Origin: Pyrodictiaceae archaeon
Lineage (GTDB): Archaea > Thermoproteota > Thermoprotei_A > Sulfolobales > Pyrodictiaceae
Direction: 5' to 3'
Length of the DNA: 14,223 bases
NCBI GenBank assembly: GCA_015520245.1
Contig: WAQM01000177.1
Coordinates: 1-14,223 of the forward strand
The first letter of the stretch is position 1; each line of letters starts with the position of its first letter. This document shows positions 1-4,767 of this stretch, one piece after another. Under the pieces are notes generated by a model. That model saw only the letters and a program-made list of their open reading frames with translations, did no database searches and was not told the origin of the DNA. Made by a program: the position numbers and the translations under genes.

Positions 1-1
1 G

Positions 2-55
2 TACAGGAGACTGTCAAGGAGCCGCGCGGCCTGGAGGTCCGCCCTCAAGCTGTAG
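2..55 (+). CDS. possible C-terminal tail of an upstream gene
   Basis: The reading frame starting at base 2 is open from the left edge to a TAG at 53-55 and reads YRRLSRSRAAWRSALKL. Nearly all its codons end in G or C, as in the neighbouring genes, and it stops 15 nt before the next start codon. Those are the only reasons to call it. The protein family cannot be recognised from 17 residues. Another frame is also open (1-147, ending in TAG) but its third positions are less G/C rich and it would overlap the DUF447 gene by 77 nt. Confidence 0.3.
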   Translation, partial: YRRLSRSRAAWRSALKL

Positions 56-70
56 CCGAGGGACCCACGT

Positions 71-829
71 ATGACGTCGTACACGTGGAGCCAGAACGAT
101 GCCCAGCCCTGCAGCCTCCTAGCAAGCGCCGGGCTGCTAACTGCTAGGCTCGTGGAGGCCGTGGTAGCCTTCAAGCTGGGCCCAGAGCTCCACGTGCAGC
201 CGCTCGGCCTTAATGTTGCGCCCTCGGGCAGCTGCGTGCTCGAAGCGCGGGTCTACCCTGGGACCCGGCTCTACGAGAGGCTTAACGAGGTCACCGACTG
301 TTGCGCGGCCCTAACCCTGGACCCACAGCTCTTCGCTGAGGCCGTGCTGGGCACCCTCCCGCCGCGCCTCACACCGTCGGAAGCGGTAACAGCACCGTGC
401 CCCCAGCCAGCCTTAGCCCACCTGGAGGCGGTAGTCGTAGCGCGCGAGCCTGGGTTGCCCGGCGCGCCGGCTGTACTCAGGCTAGTGCCCGTGGCAGCCC
501 GGGTGCTCGGTGTGGGCGGTTACAGCCGGAGCCTCGGCTGCCTCGTGGAGATACTCGTTGCCTACACGAGGGCTAAGGCGGCGTTCAACGAGGTCCGTCT
601 GGCAGTCGAGCGCAGGGCATGGTGGTGCGGGCGGCTCGGCAACTACCTACGCGCGCTCCCCCACCTCGTCGACTGTGCCAGGCGCACCGGTGGCGATGCG
701 GTGGCCGGTATAGCGGAGGCAGCCGCTCGGCTCACGATAGGCTACGCTGAAGCTGCCGGCTGCGAGCTTCCTGAGGGTTTAGGGGGGCACCCAGCTCAAG
801 CAATCCGACCCGACTTGATATACTCTTGA
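71..829 (+). CDS. DUF447-like protein (predicted FMN-binding)
   Basis: A 252-residue protein resembling the archaeal DUF447 family, whose structural members have a flavin-reductase-like split barrel that binds FMN; the physiological reaction is unknown to me. The family look comes from residues 26-35 (first strand), 47-53 (LNVAPSG, the N-A-P-x-G stretch), 61-71 (VYPGTRLYERL) and 83-94 (LDPQLFAEAVLG). A helical C-terminal half includes AFNEVRLAVE near 171-180 and an RRTGG turn near 204. The start is ATG, with GAGGGA about 9 nt upstream; an in-frame TAG lies 15 nt before it. It is rich in cysteine (for example C77-C78). The last 98 bases overlap the end of the convergent nurA gene, so both proteins end inside each other's coding sequence. 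Family assignment is by remembered motifs, not by a search. Confidence 0.7.
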   Translation: MTSYTWSQNDAQPCSLLASAGLLTARLVEAVVAFKLGPELHVQPLGLNVAPSGSCVLEARVYPGTRLYERLNEVTDCCAALTLDPQLFAEAVLGTLPPRLTPSEAVTAPCPQPALAHLEAVVVAREPGLPGAPAVLRLVPVAARVLGVGGYSRSLGCLVEILVAYTRAKAAFNEVRLAVERRAWWCGRLGNYLRALPHLVDCARRTGGDAVAGIAEAAARLTIGYAEAAGCELPEGLGGHPAQAIRPDLIYS

Positions 830-1658
830 GCTTCGCGTCCACTAACGCGATCATCCGCTCGACCTCTTGCTTTGCGAGAGAGTCCACGAGGTCTATCAGC
901 CACGGGAGCCCCGACCAGCCCGGCTCGGCTGCCAGGACGCCTAGCACCTCGGGGTCCCCACAGACCTCGACCTTAACGGAGAAGGCTAAGCCTCGGGCGG
1001 GCTTGTATAGCGCGAGCAGGCAGCCCAACTCTCGCAGCTCGGCCCGCGGGTGCTCTATGACAACAGCCTCGCAGGGCTTGAGCATAAGCGCCGCCAGCGC
1101 CTTGTCGGTGATGGCGGCGCCCACCCGGGCCGCCAGGTGTCTGGAGCGCGTCCTCTTGATGACGCCGGCCACGATGATGCCCCTCCTCCTGGCCTCCAGC
1201 ACTACCGTCCTGGAGAGCCGGGCCAGGCGCTCGTCGAGCCTGGCCTCTCTAGCGGGCACGATCTCGCCGTCGAAGACTATCAGATCCGCCTCGCCTAGGT
1301 ACCTAATGGCTAGCGCGCGCTCCATGAGACGGGCCCTGACTGCCACGAGCTCAGGCTTCACAGCCTCGTCGACGCTGAACAGTATCTCGTGCTTGACCAC
1401 CTTTACGACCTCGCCGCCCCGGCACCTCGCGAGGGCCGCTGCGATGGGGGCGACGCTGAACCCCATGGTCTCCAGGGGGGTTCGGGGGAAGGCCGAGTCC
1501 ACAGCGACCATGTTAATGTCAGCGCTCCGGCAGCTCAGCTTGAGTATGGCATCGCCCAGCGCCCTCCGCGCGCGAACGACTAGGTCCCGCACCTCCGCAA
1601 CCCGCTTAGCAACGCCCTCTAGGAATTCCTCAAGCGAGGCAGCAGCGATTACGGTCAA
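732..1658 (-). CDS. nurA: NurA family nuclease
   Basis: NurA is the archaeal nuclease (5'-3' exonuclease and endonuclease activities) that works with the HerA translocase in DNA end resection with Mre11-Rad50. The 308-residue length fits. Visible active-site elements are D54 in VAVDSAFPR, E113 in RLMERALA, and D130/E132 in VFDGEI. The GVIKRTRSRH stretch near 165-174 and GLPWLIDLVDSLA near 250-262 are also family-like. The C-terminal Tyr/His pair reported for Sulfolobus NurA is not obvious; W and D stand near where I would expect them. The start is TTG: no ATG or GTG is in frame just upstream, and GGAGGG lies about 4 nt before it. A TATA-like box at 1700-1710 predicts a leader of about 20 nt. 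herA is not in the window. The gene is convergent with, and overlaps, the DUF447 gene. Confidence 0.85.
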   Translation of the reverse strand: MTVIAAASLEEFLEGVAKRVAEVRDLVVRARRALGDAILKLSCRSADINMVAVDSAFPRTPLETMGFSVAPIAAALARCRGGEVVKVVKHEILFSVDEAVKPELVAVRARLMERALAIRYLGEADLIVFDGEIVPAREARLDERLARLSRTVVLEARRRGIIVAGVIKRTRSRHLAARVGAAITDKALAALMLKPCEAVVIEHPRAELRELGCLLALYKPARGLAFSVKVEVCGDPEVLGVLAAEPGWSGLPWLIDLVDSLAKQEVERMIALVDAKLKSISSRVGLLELGAPLNPQEARSRQLQRSLS

Positions 1659-1697
1659 GCTCCCTCCATCACCACTTCCTTCCCCTCCCCAACCTCA

Positions 1698-1711
1698 ACC
1701 CTTTTTAGGGT
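1698..1711. promoter_or_regulatory. bidirectional TATA-like box, nurA/trpS
   Basis: The sequence ACCCTTTTTAGGGT is a perfect inverted repeat (ACCCT, 4-nt centre, AGGGT) and the only T/A-rich stretch in this divergent gap. Read rightward, TTTTTAG is a TATA-like box predicting a transcription start near 1730, just before the GTG at 1746. Read leftward, CTAAAAAGG predicts a start near 1679, about 20 nt before the nurA TTG. One symmetric box could therefore serve both genes. This is inferred from position and composition. Confidence 0.5.
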
Positions 1712-1745
1712 GGGGTCTGCGCCCCCCTCGCAGGCTGAGAACATT

Positions 1746-2870
1746 GTGGCCGAGGGCGCCCGCCTGGACCCCTGGGAGCCGGCCCTCCGCCTAGAGTACG
1801 ACAAGTTGTTCAAGTACTTCGGGGTCAAGCCGTTCGGCGAGGTCCTGGACCGCGTTAGGAGAGTGTTCGGCGAGCCCCACTACCTCATGAGGCGCGGCGT
1901 GATCTTTGCCCACCGGGACTTTGACGTGGTGCTGGACGCTTACGAGCGCGGAGAGCGCGTCGCAGTGGTCACGGGCTTCATGCCCAGCGGCAGGTTCCAC
2001 GTGGGCCACATGATGGTGGTCGAGCAGTTGAAGTACTATCAAAAGCTCGGGTTTAAGCTGTTCATCGTGCTAGCGGACGCGGAGGCCTACGCGGTACGCA
2101 AGCTCGACCGCAGGGAGATCATAGACGTCGCCCTTAACGAGTACGTAGCCAACATGATCGCCCTCGGGCTCGATCTGTCGCGCAACGTTACAATATACTT
2201 TCAAACGAACTATGAGCGCGAGTACTACCGGCTCATCCAGATGCTATCGCGCAAGGTCAGCATGGCGGAGATGCGGGCCATCTACGGTGAGCTGGAGCCC
2301 GCGAAGGTCGTCGCCGCCCTAACCCAGGCAGCCGACATACTCCATCCGCAGCTCGAGGCGTTCGGGGGCTACAAGTACATCGTGGTGCCGGTGGGGGCGG
2401 AGCAGGACCCCCACCTGCGGCTGACGAGGGACCTAGCCGATCGCTTCGAGCGTGAGCTGGGGCTACGGAGGCCGGCGTCCACGTACCATAAGCTCGTGTC
2501 AGGCCTCGACGGCCTTAAGATGAGCAGCTCGAGGCCCGATTACGCGATCTTCCTCACGGACCCGCCCGAGGTGGCGGCAAGGAAGCTAAGGAGGGCGCTG
2601 ACTGGCGGTAGGGCCAGCGTCGAGGAGCAGAGGAGGCTGGGCGGTGTCCCCGAGCGCTGCGTTGTCTACGAGCTGTACGTGTACTTCCTGGTGCGCGACG
2701 ACCGTGAGCTAGCTAGGGTGTACGAGGAGTGCCGGGGCGGGAGGCTGCTGTGCGGGCCCGACAAGGACTACGCGGTAGAGCTGCTGGTTAAGTTCCTCGA
2801 AGAGCACCAGCGTAAGCTGGAGAGGGCGAGGAACCTCGTGGAGCGCTTTGTGGAGCCGCCAAAGTTCTAG
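1746..2870 (+). CDS. trpS: tryptophanyl-tRNA synthetase (archaeal type)
   Basis: This enzyme charges tRNA-Trp with tryptophan in the cytoplasm. It is a class I synthetase: the HIGH-like motif is FHVGH (residues 84-88 from this start) and the KMSKS-like motif is KMSSS (258-262). Features that separate TrpRS from the related TyrRS are LFKYFGVKPF near 21-30, MRRGVIFAHRDFD near 48-60, and VGAEQDPHLRLTRD near 216-229, where TyrRS would have a DQ-R/K-x-H pattern. Length (374) is normal for archaeal TrpRS. I chose GTG 1746 over the in-frame GTG at 1710 because the apparent TATA-like box (1702-1709) overlaps 1710, so an mRNA starting about 25 nt later would not contain it. The gene ends 8 bp from the convergent PHP gene. 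It was first considered as TyrRS and rejected. Confidence 0.9.
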   Translation: MAEGARLDPWEPALRLEYDKLFKYFGVKPFGEVLDRVRRVFGEPHYLMRRGVIFAHRDFDVVLDAYERGERVAVVTGFMPSGRFHVGHMMVVEQLKYYQKLGFKLFIVLADAEAYAVRKLDRREIIDVALNEYVANMIALGLDLSRNVTIYFQTNYEREYYRLIQMLSRKVSMAEMRAIYGELEPAKVVAALTQAADILHPQLEAFGGYKYIVVPVGAEQDPHLRLTRDLADRFERELGLRRPASTYHKLVSGLDGLKMSSSRPDYAIFLTDPPEVAARKLRRALTGGRASVEEQRRLGGVPERCVVYELYVYFLVRDDRELARVYEECRGGRLLCGPDKDYAVELLVKFLEEHQRKLERARNLVERFVEPPKF

Positions 2871-2878
2871 GCTCGGGC

Positions 2879-3610
2879 TTACATCAGCTCCCCCAGCTCC
2901 TCTATCTTGCTCAGCCTCCTCCGGTCGTGGAGCCCCAACCGCCGCCCCACACTCCACGCCACTGTCTTAGCGAGCGCGACGATGCTCGGCCTCCCGGCGA
3001 CGGGCTTCACGCGGCCCGCCCTAATGGCGTCGAGCACATCGTCCTCGGAGAGCTCAGCGTCTACGAGCGTGTAGGCCGAGCCTATTGCGTCGGCTACGTG
3101 GGCGTCGCTTGAGGCCAGGCCGGGTACGCCCAGCTGCTGGGCAGCCTGGCGCGCCCTCTCGTTGGACAGCGGGTCGCTCATGGCGTTGAAGACCTCGATG
3201 GCGTCCCACCGGTAATCGTACAGCCTACCGCCGACGCCGTACCTACGCACGTCGAAGGGGTGAGCGGCGACGACCAGGCACCCGCTGCCGTGAGCCACGT
3301 CGATCAGCTCGTCGAGACGCCTCGGCACGCGCTCGGGAGCGTTGGCACCGCAGAGCACTAGGACGTCGCCCTGCTCGGTCCTGACCTCGGCGCCGACGAG
3401 GACCAGGAGCTCGCTACCCCGGGCGCGGGCGAACCTCCGGGCCCTGAGGGACCCCTCAAAGCTATCGTGGTCAGTGATCGCAATCACATCCAGGCCGCGA
3501 GCCTCGGCTTCAAGTACCACCTCCTCGGGCGCCGGCTTGCCGTCGCTCACGCTCGAGTGAATGTGCAGGTCAGCCTTCAGCCTCGCCCCGCCCCTCCTCC
3601 GGCCTGGCAT
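2879..3610 (-). CDS. PHP-domain metallophosphoesterase
   Basis: A PHP (polymerase and histidinol phosphatase) superfamily hydrolase that binds up to three metal ions and cleaves phosphoester bonds. From this start (243 residues) the motifs are DLHIHSS (H16, H18), D23, ITDHDS (D47, H48, D49), GAEVR, AAHPFD and, near the end, SSDAH. These are the expected metal ligands in the expected order. Stand-alone PHP proteins of this type act on small nucleotides or nucleic-acid ends; the substrate here is unknown. The ATG at 3608-3610 lies inside the upstream Cas4-like gene (41-nt overlap). The open frame extends further upstream, but that stretch lies wholly within the neighbour and looks non-coding. 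Last gene of the four-gene minus-strand operon, probably translated by coupling. Confidence 0.8.
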   Translation of the reverse strand: MPGRRRGGARLKADLHIHSSVSDGKPAPEEVVLEAEARGLDVIAITDHDSFEGSLRARRFARARGSELLVLVGAEVRTEQGDVLVLCGANAPERVPRRLDELIDVAHGSGCLVVAAHPFDVRRYGVGGRLYDYRWDAIEVFNAMSDPLSNERARQAAQQLGVPGLASSDAHVADAIGSAYTLVDAELSEDDVLDAIRAGRVKPVAGRPSIVALAKTVAWSVGRRLGLHDRRRLSKIEELGELM

Positions 3611-4229
3611 AGGGGCATATCCGCTTGAAGCTGCAGTAGCGGCACTCCCAGTTAAACCTCGGCCTAGCCACATCATAGACTGTTTGCCTCACTAGTTCCT
3701 CCACGTCAATCCCGCCGCGCTCCACGCGGAACTCAGTTATCCTCTCGGGCGTGATGTAAACGAGGTAGCCCTCGTCGACCCCCATTAGCTCGAGGTACAC
3801 CTTAAGCTGCATGACATGGTGCTCATAGGGCGCCTTGCTAGGGAGTGTGCGCGCGGTCTTAACCTCGACAACGCGTATCGGCTTTGCGCCGTCGTACTGA
3901 ACTAGGTCCACCCGGCCCAGCACCCTATATGCGGTGCCGTCGACCTCGTAAACGCGTTCCACGTGGACTTCAGCCCTCCAGCTCGGGCTAGACTCGACGA
4001 CGAGCTTCTCGACCCCCGCGTGCACCATGTCGCCCAGGATGATTTGGGGCTCGAACCTGAACGCGAGGAGGGGGTAGGCGCGCCTCAGCACCCTCTTGTG
4101 GCTACACGAGACCAGGTCGGTCACGTATATGGTGTGCTCGTCGATCATTTCGTGGAGCTTATCCTCGAACTCCCTGAGCTTAGCGCGGTAAATCTCCTCG
4201 AGCACGACCACGCCGAGCCCACCTACCAC
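3570..4229 (-). CDS. Cas4/RecB-like Fe-S nuclease, stand-alone
   Basis: A PD-(D/E)XK nuclease of the Cas4/RecB family, expected to cut single-stranded or frayed DNA ends using Mg/Mn and to hold a 4Fe-4S cluster. The ordered landmarks are C42 (VSCSHKR), H70 (GDMVHAG), D108 (GRVDLV), E122-x-K124 (VVEVKTA), Q141 (VMQLKVYLELMG), then C196, C199 and C205 (WECRYCSFKRICPY). The single N-terminal plus three C-terminal cysteines are the Cas4/AddB-type cluster arrangement. All catalytic positions look intact. No CRISPR array or other cas genes are in the window, so 'Cas4' names the fold only. The GTG at 4229 overlaps the upstream stop; a GTG six codons later (4211) has a better GGTGG ribosome site and may be the true start. 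It overlaps the PHP gene by 41 nt. Confidence 0.8.
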   Translation of the reverse strand: MVGGLGVVVLEEIYRAKLREFEDKLHEMIDEHTIYVTDLVSCSHKRVLRRAYPLLAFRFEPQIILGDMVHAGVEKLVVESSPSWRAEVHVERVYEVDGTAYRVLGRVDLVQYDGAKPIRVVEVKTARTLPSKAPYEHHVMQLKVYLELMGVDEGYLVYITPERITEFRVERGGIDVEELVRQTVYDVARPRFNWECRYCSFKRICPYARPEEGRGEAEG

Positions 4230-4540
4230 ACATGCTCGATAATACGCTTTAGCTCGTTGAAGCTAGAGATCTTCTTGCGCAGCGGTCTTAGCCACGAGGC
4301 AAGGTTGTAGCAGCCCTCCCCCCGCTCGATCAGCCCCTTCTCTCTAAGCGCCCGGGCGACCAGGTGGGGCTTGTGCACGCCGTAGACGCGCTCGAGGTCC
4401 CTCACGAACACGATCTCGCCCACAGATATGTTGTCCCACACGTACTCGAAGACCTTAAGCTCCTCCGCACTCAGCCTTGCTATCACCTCCCTCAGCTTCC
4501 TCAGCCTCTCCAGCTCGTCTCGCTGGAGCCTCGCCCTCAC
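4223..4540 (-). CDS. small winged-helix DNA-binding protein
   Basis: A 105-residue basic protein. Residues 1-22 are a charged helix. Residues 23-80 fit a winged helix-turn-helix: LSAEELKVFEYVWDN, then VRDLERVYG, then the likely recognition helix KPHLVARALREKGL and a short wing (IERGEGCYNL). A further basic tail follows (WLRPLRKKISSFNELKRIIEHVW). No closer family is recognised, so it may be a regulator or a DNA-binding partner of the nuclease. The ATG lies 86 nt inside the end of the upstream ribbon-helix-helix gene. A GTG at 4486 would shorten that overlap to 32 nt and would remove most of the first helix. Its stop overlaps the start of the Cas4-like gene. Confidence 0.65.
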   Translation of the reverse strand: MRARLQRDELERLRKLREVIARLSAEELKVFEYVWDNISVGEIVFVRDLERVYGVHKPHLVARALREKGLIERGEGCYNLASWLRPLRKKISSFNELKRIIEHVW

Positions 4541-4691
4541 CAGCCTTGCCCTCGTACTGCCTCAGGAGGAGGATGAGGGCGCGTCTAAGTGCTTCGCTCC
4601 TGCTTGAGAACACCCCCGAGGCTATGAGCGCGTCGAGCTTCTCGATCACCTCGCTCGGCACCTTGAACGTCACGGTCACGGTGCGGCCCAT
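4455..4691 (-). CDS. ribbon-helix-helix (CopG-like) regulator
   Basis: A 78-residue protein whose first 46 residues fit the ribbon-helix-helix fold: strand RTVTVTFKVP, helix SEVIEKLDALIASG, turn, helix SRSEALRRALILLLRQY. Such proteins bind DNA as dimers and usually repress their own operon. The remainder is an Ala/Glu/Gly-rich tail that shares its DNA with the start of the wHTH gene in another frame. The ATG at 4689-4691 is chosen because homology begins there; a longer open frame continues upstream through the promoter and is not coding. A TATA-like sequence at 4731-4739 predicts a transcription start near 4710. A perfect dyad at 4711-4727 sits at that start and is a candidate operator. First gene of the minus-strand operon. 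Confidence 0.7.
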   Translation of the reverse strand: MGRTVTVTFKVPSEVIEKLDALIASGVFSSRSEALRRALILLLRQYEGKAGEGEAPARRAGEAEEAEGGDSKAECGGA

Positions 4692-4710
4692 GGCCCCAAA
4701 GCCCCTAGAC

Positions 4711-4727
4711 CCGTGGTCGCTCCACGG
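4711..4727. promoter_or_regulatory. dyad, candidate operator of the RHH operon
   Basis: CCGTGG, a 5-nt spacer (TCGCT), and CCACGG form a perfect 6-bp inverted repeat. It lies between the AT-rich box and the start codon of the ribbon-helix-helix gene, around the predicted transcription start, where a bound repressor would block initiation. For lhr on the other side it would lie about 40-55 nt upstream of the start of transcription. The assignment as an operator is inference. Confidence 0.4.
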
Positions 4728-4729
4728 AA

Positions 4730-4740
4730 GAGAATTAAGG
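4730..4740. promoter_or_regulatory. shared TATA-like box, RHH operon / lhr
   Basis: AGAATTAAGG is the only AT-rich stretch in the 76-bp gap between the divergent genes. Read leftward it is CCTTAATTCT, placing transcription start near 4710, with a leader of roughly 19 nt to the RHH ATG. Read rightward it places the start near 4762, a few nt before the lhr start codon. Assigned from spacing only. Confidence 0.4.
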
Positions 4741-4767
4741 CGTAGGAGCCTTGGGGTCCGGGGGTAG

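Noticed and set aside
3..74. Upstream gene ending in an ATGA overlap with the DUF447 start
   Set aside because: The frame translates to a Gly/Pro/Cys-rich peptide with poor third-position bias; the frame ending at 55 fits the local codon style better.
826..1794. 322-codon plus-strand open frame across nurA
   Set aside because: Low-complexity Ser/Arg-rich product antisense to nurA, and running through the nurA/trpS promoter.
1746..2870. Tyrosyl-tRNA synthetase
   Set aside because: The RRGVIFAHRDFD, LFKYFGVKPF and QDPHLRLTRD stretches are those of archaeal TrpRS.
3570..4229. Part of a CRISPR-Cas adaptation module
   Set aside because: No repeats, cas1 or cas2 in the window. The protein has the Cas4 fold but stands beside a PHP and two DNA-binding genes.
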